From contig DUPY01000052.1 of NCBI GenBank assembly GCA_012838065.1, forward strand, positions 1 through 41,373: a stretch of DNA of 41,373 nt, written 5' to 3'. The first letter of the stretch is position 1. Each line of letters starts with the position of its first letter. The notes beneath the pieces were generated by a model. It saw nothing but the letters and a program-made list of their open reading frames with translations, had not been told where the DNA came from and did no database searches. Both the position numbers and the translations under genes were made by a program. Shown here piece after piece: positions 8,011-17,113 of the stretch. Source of the stretch: Acholeplasma sp. GTDB taxonomy: Bacteria; Bacillota_I; Bacilli_A; Acholeplasmatales; Acholeplasmataceae.

Positions 8011-11000
8011 TTATTTACCTAAGTACATATATTTGAATCCGCCCCAACCCATCCAAGCGTGGTAGCTGTCAGCCTCGAATACAACGCGAGTTGTATAAAC
8101 TGTTGATGACACAGTTGTCATTAATGGGATAGCGATCATTTGATCTAATAATACAGCTTCCATTGCTGCTGTGATGTTGTTGAAATCATCATTCTTACCT
8201 TCGTAATTAACATCACGAACGTTATAGAATGTTTTATATGCTAAGTTGAACAATTCGTCAAGTGTTGTTAGAATTTCATCTTCACCAACTTCAACAGCTG
8301 GAATATCACCTGAAGAAGCAGGTTTGTCTTTACCAAATAGTTCATATGCATCTTTCCAAGCATTGTATGAAGCTACTAATGAGTCTGATGGTGTTTCTTC
8401 TGGTGATGGAGCTGGTTTTGTATCATCTTCTTCATGTGCTAAGTAAACAGCATAATCAGTTTCAAATTCAGTAATCCATTCCTCTAATGCAACTTTAGTG
8501 TTAGGTAATGATACAACAATTGGAGCGTTACCAGTATCAAAACCATGTTCTAACATGTTAGCAGCACCACTAATACTGTTATAAACTTGACCGATTAAAC
8601 TTGCAGGGTTGAAGTTTAGACCTTGCCAACCACCAAATGTCATATCGAAGTCAAAATTATCCCAAGCTTGATCTAATGCATCACTTGATAATGCAGATAA
8701 TACTAATTCAAATTTCTTGAATGATTCACCATCATTGAAGATTTCTTCAACTTGTGATTTCACCCAGTTAGCAACTTGAACGTTAGTTTCAACGTTATAG
8801 AATTGGTATTCAACCTTAACTGTTTCGCCTTCTTGTACTCTACCTTCAGCCACTTCTGCAGCATATGCTTGGTCGAATAATTCTTTAGCTTTAACAGGGT
8901 CAAAACCTAATGTATCTGGAGCGTAATCTGCAAGAACAGCTTTCGCAGCATCTGAAGCTCTATAAGATACTGAACCGTATTCTGTAGCAACATAAACTGG
9001 TCCAATAAATCCTTGAGTAGCTAGAGATGGTTTTCTTACGTCTGAAGCGAATGTTTCTCTATCGATTGCAAAGTAGAATGCTTGTCTGAAATCGTTGTTA
9101 GCTAAGATAGCATTTGGTGCATCTTTACCTGGACGAGTTTCAATGTTGAATGCAAATCTGAAGAATGTTGTAGCTGGAGTTAACTTCAAGTTTCTATTGT
9201 ATTGGAATTCGTTGAAGTAGTTACCACCAACACCAACAACATCTAAACGACCAGCTTTGAATTCATCAATTGCAACACTTTGGTCTTCAATTACGTCGAA
9301 ACGAATCTTTCTAATTCTGTATTCACTTGCAGCATAATGTTCAGGGTTAATTTCATAGTAGTATAATACGCCTGGTTCCCAAGTCTTTAGAGTAAATGGT
9401 CCATATGATACTAATGGATTATCGATTGTACCATAGTCTGTTTGCGTCTTAGACTCATTCATACCTTCGTTGAATTTATCTAAGTGAACAACACCTGTAA
9501 TAGCACTTGATAATTGACCCATTAAGTCCCAATCTGTTTTACCAGTATATAATTCTAATTCTAATGTATAATCATTAACTTTCTTAATACCTACAGTTTC
9601 CCAAGCAACTGGATCGTTTTTAACTCTTTCGCCACCTGTTGGAACACCATCAGTTAATGCAGCTGCAGTATATCTTGGTGTTGCACCTTCGCCATTGTCA
9701 ACATAGAATGCAGGGAATACTTTTTGTACATAACCTACTGCGTCACCGAATGCTGGGTTATCACTACCATCAGGTAATTTATTGTAATTACCGTTAGCGT
9801 CAACGGTAATTAATTTACCGTCTTCATCAGTTAATGCCCAGTTACCGCCAAAGTATGAAGCATAGCTTGGTCCATAATATTCTGTGTAGTAACCAGGAAC
9901 AACTTCGCCATTTACTTCCGCATGATAGTAATCATATCCGCCAGCTTCGTGTGAATATGAGTATTCTCTTGCAACTGTTTTATCACCTACTAAGTAAATG
10001 CTAAAGCCAAGTTTATCTTCTTTATAACCGTTTTGTTTAAAGTATGCTTCTGCACCTTTAATAGGTACACTTGTTGAATCATATAAGTTTGTAGCACGGT
10101 CATTTAATAGAAGTGGATCTAATAATAATTTCCAAGATTCTACAAATGTATCCGCATCAATTGGCGTACCATCTTCAAATTTAAGATCTTGTCTTAATTC
10201 GATTTGCCATTTAGTTCCTTCACCACCGCTCATGTCCACTGGATAATCAGCAGCCATACGTGGGAATCTGTTGTATGGTAATTCAGCAGCTGATTTACCA
10301 GCAGCATACCATTCATCAAATCCAATTACAGCTGGTAAGTCTGATTCGCCTTCTTCAACTAATTGTTGTCTAGCGGCTGCCCAGTCATAATCACCAGTAT
10401 ATAGTGAGTCTGTAATGAAGTCGAATAAATCAGAAGCTGTAGCTAATGTTTCTGAGTAAGGGTTCAAGTTCGATGCACCACTTGTGTATGATCTATAAAC
10501 CGCATCTAAGTCAACTTCTAATTGTTCTGGTTTATCAACAACTAATACAACTGTTGTCTTAACTGTTGTGTTACCAAATGAATCCGTTACTGAGTACTCG
10601 ATTTCATATCTATCTTTAAATGTTAATATTAATCCTGTTGTATCAACTGTAACTTCTGCAGTTAAATCACCATCAACGATGTCTGAAGCAGTTGCCATTG
10701 ATAACCAATTTGGTGCATCTTCACCTAGATAGTGTTCATAAACTGCTGGAACAGTTAATGTAGGTTTAGTAGTTTTTTGAACTGTAACTTTAATCGTTAC
10801 TGAAGCTACGTTACCTTCTGAGTCTTCTGCACGAATAATAACGTCATATACACCAACTTCAGTAAAGTCAACAGCAGATAAATCAGCTGTAATAGCGTCT
10901 GTTACGTCACCGTCAACATTGTCAACAGCTGTAACGCCATCTAATACATCAAAATCATCAGCATCATCAATACCAAGTTCGAATGTGTGATCGCTATATC

Positions 11001-11610
11001 CATTTAATACAGGAGGTAATAAGTCAGCATCATCAGCATGTTCTTTAACTTGGATGAAAGTTGAGTATAATGCAGATACGTTACCTGATTTATCAGTAAC
11101 TTGGAATGTTACTTGGTAAACGCCTGCGACATCAAGTTTAACTTCGCTTGAATCTACAACAATACTTGCAGTTAAATCACCATCTACATTGTCTGTAGCT
11201 GTTAAGCCTGCTTTATAATCTGGAGCTGGATCGCCAAAGATGTAAACAAGACCTGTGATACCTGTAATTACCGGTGCTGTCTTATCTAAAACTGTAACCG
11301 TAATAGTTTCCTCACTTTTATTGCCAGATAAGTCTGTAACAGAAATTTTAACAGTGTATGTACCTGGTTTAGTCAAGTCAACAGCTGATGAATCAACTGT
11401 AATTCTTGAAGAAACATTTCCGTCAACAGCATCCATTGCAATAACACCTTCTAGATAATTAGGTGTAGCGGATTGACCGATAACATATTCTATGTTTCTA
11501 TGTCCGCTAATTACTGGTGCATCTTTATCTGCTTCTGCTGGTTTCTTACAAGCAACCAAAAGAACAGCTAACAGAAGAACAGTAATTATTGAAAATATCT
11601 TTTTCTTCAT
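8011..11610 (-). CDS. oppA: Giant oligopeptide-binding lipoprotein OppA with four Ig-like modules
   Basis: Substrate-binding lipoprotein of the peptide importer, anchored outside the membrane. The signal peptide ends in LLVAC with the lipidated Cys at 21. Residues about 30-360 hold four modules of roughly 80 residues, each with the pattern xPVI...YxxG...ATDNVDGDLT...VDxSxVxL...G.Y.V...VTD.SGN, which matches DUF5011/HYR-type Ig-like domains. From about residue 375 to the end is an SBP_bac_5 peptide-binding domain. This domain is itself enlarged, including an acidic, Pro-rich stretch near 1075-1090 (EEDDTKPAPSPEETPS). Usual OppA is 530-600 residues, so this is about twice normal. AAGGAG nine bases upstream supports the start. 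It leads the opp operon from a strong promoter. Confidence 0.93.
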   Translation of the reverse strand: MKKKIFSIITVLLLAVLLVACKKPAEADKDAPVISGHRNIEYVIGQSATPNYLEGVIAMDAVDGNVSSRITVDSSAVDLTKPGTYTVKISVTDLSGNKSEETITVTVLDKTAPVITGITGLVYIFGDPAPDYKAGLTATDNVDGDLTASIVVDSSEVKLDVAGVYQVTFQVTDKSGNVSALYSTFIQVKEHADDADLLPPVLNGYSDHTFELGIDDADDFDVLDGVTAVDNVDGDVTDAITADLSAVDFTEVGVYDVIIRAEDSEGNVASVTIKVTVQKTTKPTLTVPAVYEHYLGEDAPNWLSMATASDIVDGDLTAEVTVDTTGLILTFKDRYEIEYSVTDSFGNTTVKTTVVLVVDKPEQLEVDLDAVYRSYTSGASNLNPYSETLATASDLFDFITDSLYTGDYDWAAARQQLVEEGESDLPAVIGFDEWYAAGKSAAELPYNRFPRMAADYPVDMSGGEGTKWQIELRQDLKFEDGTPIDADTFVESWKLLLDPLLLNDRATNLYDSTSVPIKGAEAYFKQNGYKEDKLGFSIYLVGDKTVAREYSYSHEAGGYDYYHAEVNGEVVPGYYTEYYGPSYASYFGGNWALTDEDGKLITVDANGNYNKLPDGSDNPAFGDAVGYVQKVFPAFYVDNGEGATPRYTAAALTDGVPTGGERVKNDPVAWETVGIKKVNDYTLELELYTGKTDWDLMGQLSSAITGVVHLDKFNEGMNESKTQTDYGTIDNPLVSYGPFTLKTWEPGVLYYYEINPEHYAASEYRIRKIRFDVIEDQSVAIDEFKAGRLDVVGVGGNYFNEFQYNRNLKLTPATTFFRFAFNIETRPGKDAPNAILANNDFRQAFYFAIDRETFASDVRKPSLATQGFIGPVYVATEYGSVSYRASDAAKAVLADYAPDTLGFDPVKAKELFDQAYAAEVAEGRVQEGETVKVEYQFYNVETNVQVANWVKSQVEEIFNDGESFKKFELVLSALSSDALDQAWDNFDFDMTFGGWQGLNFNPASLIGQVYNSISGAANMLEHGFDTGNAPIVVSLPNTKVALEEWITEFETDYAVYLAHEEDDTKPAPSPEETPSDSLVASYNAWKDAYELFGKDKPASSGDIPAVEVGEDEILTTLDELFNLAYKTFYNVRDVNYEGKNDDFNNITAAMEAVLLDQMIAIPLMTTVSSTVYTTRVVFEADSYHAWMGWGGFKYMYLGK

Positions 11611-11649
11611 TTCTCTTTTCTCCTTTTCCCAAAAATATGGTTTGGAAAG

Positions 11650-11678
11650 ATTTTACTATATGATTGTATGATTGTCAA
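11650..11678 (-). promoter_or_regulatory. Promoter of the opp operon
   Basis: On the minus strand a perfect TTGACA (rc of 11673-11678) is followed after 17 bp by TAAAAT (rc of 11650-11655), 40 bases ahead of the oppA start. This is one of the best promoter matches in the window. Confidence 0.8.
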
Positions 11679-11744
11679 TAAAATATAACCTTTTATGCCT
11701 TTTTAAGCGAATGAATACGTTTTCAAAGGCTGAAATTGTTCTTT

Positions 11745-11774
11745 TTGCTTAATATTTGGCCTTTATGATATAAT
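11745..11774 (+). promoter_or_regulatory. Promoter of the small membrane protein gene
   Basis: TTGCTT (11745-11750) and TATAAT (11769-11774) are separated by 18 bp and point rightwards, divergent from the opp promoter about 70 bp away. AAGGAG follows before the ATG at 11804. Confidence 0.65.
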
Positions 11775-11803
11775 ATTTATGCACTAAAAAAGGAGAATTT
11801 TTA

Positions 11804-12181
11804 ATGAAAAACATACGTTTAATACCTTTTAAACTCTACATTATTACTATAGTTATAGGACTAATTTTAGGTGGATTGCTTATTTTATACCAAGCAAGCA
11901 CTTCGTTAAAGGCCATTTTAAATGCCGTTGGGGTATCTGCAATCATGTTGTTTGCAATCGGTTGGTTTATTTTCATCAGTAATCACGACGTATTTACACT
12001 ACCAATTTACGGGGTTAAATCATTTTGGACGAGAATCGCTGGCAAAAAGATGAAAAAGACTTATATTGAAACAATTAGCGATCGTGAACGCATTCAATCA
12101 AAGTACTACATTGTTTTTTGGTTAACTTCTCTTGTTTACTTATTTGCATACATTATCATCTATTTTGGTTTTTACAAATAA
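11804..12181 (+). CDS. Small membrane protein, DUF3899-like
   Basis: A 125-residue protein with three predicted membrane segments at about 12-30, 40-58 and 103-123, and a basic cytoplasmic loop at about 75-95. The ISNHDVF...YGxxxF pattern after the second segment resembles DUF3899 proteins of Firmicutes and Mollicutes; function is unknown. It has its own promoter and a strong terminator, and is the only plus-strand gene among the surface-protein genes. AGGAG nine bases upstream supports the start. Assignment to DUF3899 is by eye. Confidence 0.75.
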   Translation: MKNIRLIPFKLYIITIVIGLILGGLLILYQASTSLKAILNAVGVSAIMLFAIGWFIFISNHDVFTLPIYGVKSFWTRIAGKKMKKTYIETISDRERIQSKYYIVFWLTSLVYLFAYIIIYFGFYK

Positions 12182-12194
12182 ACTATAAAAATAT

Positions 12195-12227
12195 AGAGCG
12201 CATCGATTACGATACGCTCTTTTTTTC
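12195..12227. terminator. Bidirectional terminator between convergent genes
   Basis: AGAGCG(C)ATCG pairs with CGATACGCTCT around a short loop. Seven or more T residues follow on the plus strand. On the minus strand the stem is followed by TATATTTTTAT, so it probably also ends the S41 lipoprotein transcript. Confidence 0.8.
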
Positions 12228-12230
12228 TTA

Positions 12231-15200
12231 TTAACTTAGTGATTCTATAAAATCTTGAATTAATTGTAAGTTTGTTACACTTACTAATTTGTAATCCGGT
12301 TCAACACCGTATTCAATACTATGATATACATACGTACCATCTTCTAATATTTCACGTCTGCTTAAGACGTTATTTGTACTCATTCTAATAACAGAGCCAC
12401 CAGGAATTTGTAACATACCAATCGATGATGCTCCACCACTTGATTTTTGACCAATAACTGGAATGCCTACTTCTTTTGCCATGGACGCAGTTAAGTTCGC
12501 AGCACTAAATGTAACACTAGAAATCATAATGTAGAAGTTATATTGCTCAAATGCGTCATAATCACTTGAAATAGTATACGTTACTTTCGAGCCATCTGCC
12601 GGATTTTGACTATGGTATTTAATTGGTGTTTCGGTTAAATATCCAAATAATCTAAATACCGCGCCTACATTTCCACCACCATTGTAGCTAATGTCAACAA
12701 TAACATTTTCTACACCATCATCCAATAATTCAATGTTACGCTTAAATTGATCTGGTGTATCCACTGTGAAACTTGAAATATTGATAATTGCTGTCTTGCC
12801 ATTTGGTGTATAACGAATCGGAGGCGTTGCAGCTGCATTACCATACAATGCATCTAATTGGCCTTGAACTGTCCAATAACCTCGATAATATGCCTGCGTT
12901 CTTTGACCGAGATCACCAAGTGCTAGAGTGAATTCAAAGCTTGCAGGTTCATAGAAGCCCGTAATTTCATGTGATGTATGCAATTCATCTAGACTGTATG
13001 AAAGTTCAAAGACTGCACGATAATGTTCATAATCATTACCTTCAACCATTTTGTCATAGAATGAATTAAATTTCGTTGCATATGTTTCAACGTTTGCGCC
13101 TTCTTTTAATCCATAGAAATGGTCAAATGCAAATACTAAGTAATTATAAGAAAATAACTTCATATCGTATGGCATAGCCTTAGTGTTGAATGACGATGTT
13201 TTTATTGTTTCTAAAACATCTCCTTTGTCTAAGAATTGATTTGTATCAACACCATAGTATTGATCACCATTATAATAAACGTCGTAATATAAATCACTTG
13301 TGAATAATAAGTTAAGGATATAGTATGGTGCAAGATATAATACTTCCTCACCATCTTCATGTAGGATGATATCAAATCCATAGGCACCTAAATCAAAAGT
13401 CCTAGGAACTGAATCAAATCCTTCAACATCCTCATAATTTAAGCCATCACCATAATCGGTTGTTGTTGATTCAACATAGTATGCGAAGAAATCATATGTC
13501 TCAATAAAGAATGTATTTTCAGTAAAGTTAAAGATTGCGATCATTTCATATGTTTCCTCATCACCATCTTCATTTTCACCACTTACTTCATAAGTAATTG
13601 TTAAAATATCTTCTTCATATTCAAAGACAAGTTCATCAAACGCAATCGCACCTTCAAGTAATGCCAAGAATTCTTCAACACCAACATAAGGAACAGAACC
13701 ACCAGTTACAAAGTAAGTATCAATTTGACTATCTTCTGTTACATATTCTGTACCTAGAGCTTCATAAATTAATGTTTGTTTTTCACTTACTTCAACTTCT
13801 TCTAATCCTGCAATCGTTAATTCAAAATAGTAGACTTCGAAGTATACGCCATTTTGTGCGCGTAGACGAACAATTACTTCAGCTTCTTCATGAATACCTG
13901 GGCGAATAAAGTTACCTGATGTACTTACAAATTGACTTTCTAAGTAGGACCAGCTAAATTGTGTGCCATTTTCACCTGTAGAAGGGAACGTATATTTTCT
14001 AACTGCAAGTGGCGTACTAGGAATATCTAATGCCTCAACATCCGTTCTTAGGTTATCAACAAGTTCGCGACTTTCTAAAACCGTTACTTTTCCATTAGCT
14101 GTTGCTGTATTACCGCTTTCATCAGTAACGGTATAAATAACGGTATAAACCCCCGGAACATCTAAATTAACATTCTCATCGTTATATATTAGTTTATTTG
14201 TAATATTTCCATCATAATTGTCTTGTGCTAGTGCACCTTCTAAATAATCTAAAGTTTCACCAAAATAGAACAATGTTGTTGGTAAAGAAATGACCGGTTT
14301 TGTAGCATCTCTAACAATGATTTTTACATTAAATACTGTTTCATTACCTGACGTATCTGAAACACTTAATACAAGTGTATATTCGCCAAGCACACTTAAA
14401 TCAACCGCACTTAAATCAATATTCATACGATCTTTTATGTTGCCTTCTAAATTATCTGTTGCTGTAAAAGATGCAGATGTTCTTAAATAATTTTCAATAA
14501 CAACTGGATCAATATGGACATTATACGTAAGTGTTGCAAGCCCATTAATAACTGGTGCTACAGTGTCACGTACTTTTACAGTTACAGTTAACTTTGTTTC
14601 ATTGCCTGATTTATCAACAACACGATAAATAACTGCGTATGTACCAACTGTATCTAATTTAACATTTGAGTCATCGACAGTAACAATGTTTGTTAAATCG
14701 CCTTCTATTTCACTATATGCAGAAATATATTTCATATAGTCAATTGACGCAGTGTTTTGATCAACAGAAATTTGTTCTAACAATGTTAATACCGGTGCGA
14801 AAGGGTTAGCTTCTACGACGACATTAACTTTTTCCTCACCTACGTTACCAGATGCATCTGTAACACGGTAAACAAGCTCATAAGTACCCGCTTCAAATAA
14901 ATCAACACCACTGTCATCTACAGTAATCGCATCTGTTAGAAAGCCATCATAGTTGTCTGTAGCGGTAATACCCTCTAAATAATTAGGCATATCACTACCA
15001 ATAACGTATGTAATGTCCTCATGGCCAGTAATGACTGGTTTCGTTTTATCAACGACATTGACTTTTATAGTAACTTCTTTTTTATTGCCAGCAGCATCTG
15101 TTACTGTATACGTTACATCATATGAACCAACAACATTTACATCAACCTTTGAACTATCAACACTAATACTTGATGTTAAGTTTCCATCAACGTTATCGGT

Positions 15201-15359
15201 TGCTGTTACGTTTTGCAAATAGTCGATGGTTGACGTACTGCCAACTTCAATCTCAAAATTGGTTGTGCCTTCAATAACTGGTTGCTCCATATCTTTTGTA
15301 TTACATGATACGAGAAATACAACAAGTAATAAAAGGACTAAGTATTTTAATCTTTTCAT
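12231..15359 (-). CDS. Lipoprotein S41-family peptidase with five Ig-like modules
   Basis: A 1042-residue surface lipoprotein. The signal peptide ends LVSC, with Cys at 19. Five DUF5011/HYR-like Ig modules occupy about 25-430, with the same ATDNxDGxLT...VTDxSGN pattern as OppA. A middle region at about 430-800 is acidic and Tyr-rich and not assignable. The C-terminal region is an S41 (C-terminal-processing-like) protease: SLDELHTSHE, a strand from about 854, the NGGG turn at 893-896, the VTFS nucleophile region with Ser at 952, and GQKSSGG with Lys at 972. No PDZ domain is evident. It probably cleaves proteins or peptides outside the cell, next to the peptide importer genes. Substrate is unknown. 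Confidence 0.88.
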   Translation of the reverse strand: MKRLKYLVLLLLVVFLVSCNTKDMEQPVIEGTTNFEIEVGSTSTIDYLQNVTATDNVDGNLTSSISVDSSKVDVNVVGSYDVTYTVTDAAGNKKEVTIKVNVVDKTKPVITGHEDITYVIGSDMPNYLEGITATDNYDGFLTDAITVDDSGVDLFEAGTYELVYRVTDASGNVGEEKVNVVVEANPFAPVLTLLEQISVDQNTASIDYMKYISAYSEIEGDLTNIVTVDDSNVKLDTVGTYAVIYRVVDKSGNETKLTVTVKVRDTVAPVINGLATLTYNVHIDPVVIENYLRTSASFTATDNLEGNIKDRMNIDLSAVDLSVLGEYTLVLSVSDTSGNETVFNVKIIVRDATKPVISLPTTLFYFGETLDYLEGALAQDNYDGNITNKLIYNDENVNLDVPGVYTVIYTVTDESGNTATANGKVTVLESRELVDNLRTDVEALDIPSTPLAVRKYTFPSTGENGTQFSWSYLESQFVSTSGNFIRPGIHEEAEVIVRLRAQNGVYFEVYYFELTIAGLEEVEVSEKQTLIYEALGTEYVTEDSQIDTYFVTGGSVPYVGVEEFLALLEGAIAFDELVFEYEEDILTITYEVSGENEDGDEETYEMIAIFNFTENTFFIETYDFFAYYVESTTTDYGDGLNYEDVEGFDSVPRTFDLGAYGFDIILHEDGEEVLYLAPYYILNLLFTSDLYYDVYYNGDQYYGVDTNQFLDKGDVLETIKTSSFNTKAMPYDMKLFSYNYLVFAFDHFYGLKEGANVETYATKFNSFYDKMVEGNDYEHYRAVFELSYSLDELHTSHEITGFYEPASFEFTLALGDLGQRTQAYYRGYWTVQGQLDALYGNAAATPPIRYTPNGKTAIINISSFTVDTPDQFKRNIELLDDGVENVIVDISYNGGGNVGAVFRLFGYLTETPIKYHSQNPADGSKVTYTISSDYDAFEQYNFYIMISSVTFSAANLTASMAKEVGIPVIGQKSSGGASSIGMLQIPGGSVIRMSTNNVLSRREILEDGTYVYHSIEYGVEPDYKLVSVTNLQLIQDFIESLS

Positions 15360-15397
15360 TTTTTCTCTCTTCCTTGCTTCAAATATATTTGATATTT

Positions 15398-15406
15398 ATC
15401 ATATCA
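15398..15406 (-). promoter_or_regulatory. Possible extended -10 promoter of the S41 lipoprotein gene
   Basis: The minus strand reads TGATATGAT, an extended -10 with one mismatch to TATAAT, about 40 bases before the start codon. No convincing -35 is present, which extended -10 promoters tolerate. Confidence 0.35.
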
Positions 15407-15437
15407 CATATACACCAAAAAAGAAGCATAAAATACT

Positions 15438-15470
15438 AAAAAGATAAAAGGACGCACATAAATACGTCCT
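15438..15470 (-). terminator. Terminator after the GLUG lipoprotein gene
   Basis: On the minus strand AGGACG (15465-15470) pairs with CGTCCT (15449-15454), with a ten-base loop, followed by TTTATCTTTTT. Confidence 0.7.
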
Positions 15471-15499
15471 ATTCTTTACTTATTTTGCTTTATAAATTA

Positions 15500-17113
15500 C
15501 TATTTTTCAAAAGCTGCTTTCATATAATCTGATGTAAAAATTGTGTTTGCGTCGTTCGTAAGAAGCACATCTTCTGTTTCTAAAACTTCGCTATTTAATA
15601 CCAATTCAACAATGCTTGTTATAGCGATTTTATCTTTATTAAACGTTGAAATCGCATGTGACCGTTTACCAGCTACTGCGCCAATATTTAATGTAATATC
15701 CTCGACATCAATGACATCTACAGTAATCGTACCATTAACAACTGAGCGGTTAATATCTAAACTGTTATCTTGTTCACCTACAAGGCCTCCAATATTAAAC
15801 GTACGTGTAACACTAGAACCTTCAACAAGTTCAAATGCATCATGCTTAAATGTAATTACGCCACTAAAGAACGCATTAGAACCAAAGGCCTTAACATTTA
15901 CAAGGTTATTGCTTCCGGTACGACCTACAACACCACCAATATTCATAATTAACTTCGTGTTTTCAACTTTATTTGCAGAATTTGATGCAGATTTCATTGT
16001 TACTTCAGCAATGTTAAGATTGCCTGTTGCATAAATATCCGATAAGTTACTTGCCTTGTTATTGCGTAAGAAGCCAATTGCACCACCGATATAGAATAGG
16101 TGATTACGGTTTGAAGTTGCTGACAAAATTTGAACTTTTAAGTTTAAATCTGTCCCACTTGCAAGTTTGCTAAAGCTTGTACTTTCAGCGCTGGTTAGGT
16201 TTGGTGTACCACCAATTAATCCACCTAAATGGAAACTTCCACCACGCGCATACGTTGCATTAATAGTTGTATTTTCTGAACTTATATTTGTTGCTTTACC
16301 AACAAAGTATCCTACAGCTCCACCTAAGTAAACACTGCTTGATGTTGTTTGACTAACAATATTCACTGAACTATTTTTTATTACAATATTAGAGATAGAT
16401 GCGTTAATATTATTTACTTGACCTGCAAGTAAACCTCCATAGAAAATACCATCAACAGTTAATGGTTTTTCATTTGTGCCTATTGTAATACTATCAATAA
16501 CTAAGTTTTTAATTTCACCATAGTTTGTGACTCTTCCAAAAACACCTGTGTATGCATTGTAAGATTCTATATGATAGTTTTTGATTGCATAACCTTTACC
16601 ATCAAAAACGCCTCTAAATTCTGTTACTTGATTTGCATTTGTAATTTTTACATCTTTAAAATCAATGTCGTTTGCAAGTTCATAGTTACCTTCAATGTCA
16701 TTTTTAATATTAAAGAATTGTTCAACTGTTGATATTTTAATAACGACATCATCTTTTGTACGAATTTCTTCGTTATATAGTACAACTGGTTTTTTAAATG
16801 CTGTACCTTTAATTTTTAATGTATATGTTGTGTTTTTTGTTAAACTTGAAATACTAATGTTGTGTGTTTCAACTTCTAACTCTAAATTTTTAGTATAAAC
16901 GATCTTTTCATCTTGATCGATTAATTCTAAAATAACTGCTTTACCTTCTAAGTTATGTTCTTCATCTGTTACTATAACGTCAAATTTAAGTGTCGTATAA
17001 CCTTTTTCAATATTATCAATAATTATATCAACGTTGTGTGGTTTGTTTGAACCACAGGCAATCAAAATAAAGCTTAGCAATAATACAAATAATGTTAAGA
17101 GTAGTTTACGCAT
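15500..17113 (-). CDS. Lipoprotein with GLUG-type repeats
   Basis: A 537-residue lipoprotein. The signal peptide ends FILIAC, with Cys at 20, followed by a short Ig-like region to about 125. From about residue 150 there are repeated segments containing GGLVGE, GGLAGQ, GGAVGY, GGLIGG, GGAIGF, GGVVGR and GAVAGK. This is the GLUG motif pattern associated with right-handed beta-helix surface proteins, often in adhesion or protease contexts. Start: the ATG at 17113 has GGAGG five bases upstream, within the final codons of gltX, and overlaps gltX by eight bases (ATGCGTAA). It is therefore likely cotranslated with gltX. Role unknown; adhesin-like binding is only a guess. Confidence 0.82.
   Translation of the reverse strand: MRKLLLTLFVLLLSFILIACGSNKPHNVDIIIDNIEKGYTTLKFDVIVTDEEHNLEGKAVILELIDQDEKIVYTKNLELEVETHNISISSLTKNTTYTLKIKGTAFKKPVVLYNEEIRTKDDVVIKISTVEQFFNIKNDIEGNYELANDIDFKDVKITNANQVTEFRGVFDGKGYAIKNYHIESYNAYTGVFGRVTNYGEIKNLVIDSITIGTNEKPLTVDGIFYGGLLAGQVNNINASISNIVIKNSSVNIVSQTTSSSVYLGGAVGYFVGKATNISSENTTINATYARGGSFHLGGLIGGTPNLTSAESTSFSKLASGTDLNLKVQILSATSNRNHLFYIGGAIGFLRNNKASNLSDIYATGNLNIAEVTMKSASNSANKVENTKLIMNIGGVVGRTGSNNLVNVKAFGSNAFFSGVITFKHDAFELVEGSSVTRTFNIGGLVGEQDNSLDINRSVVNGTITVDVIDVEDITLNIGAVAGKRSHAISTFNKDKIAITSIVELVLNSEVLETEDVLLTNDANTIFTSDYMKAAFEK

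Noticed and set aside
11255..11458. Plus-strand open frame within oppA
   Set aside because: Reverse-complement shadow of an Ig-like module; similar frames recur opposite each module.
8011..15359. Possible CRISPR or direct-repeat array from regularly spaced similar segments
   Set aside because: The spacing of about 240 bp and divergence match protein modules (Ig-like domains), not short identical repeats with spacers.
15543..16034. 163-codon open frame on the plus strand
   Set aside because: It lies opposite the GLUG lipoprotein gene, has no ribosome site, and its composition is explained by the repeats of the real gene.
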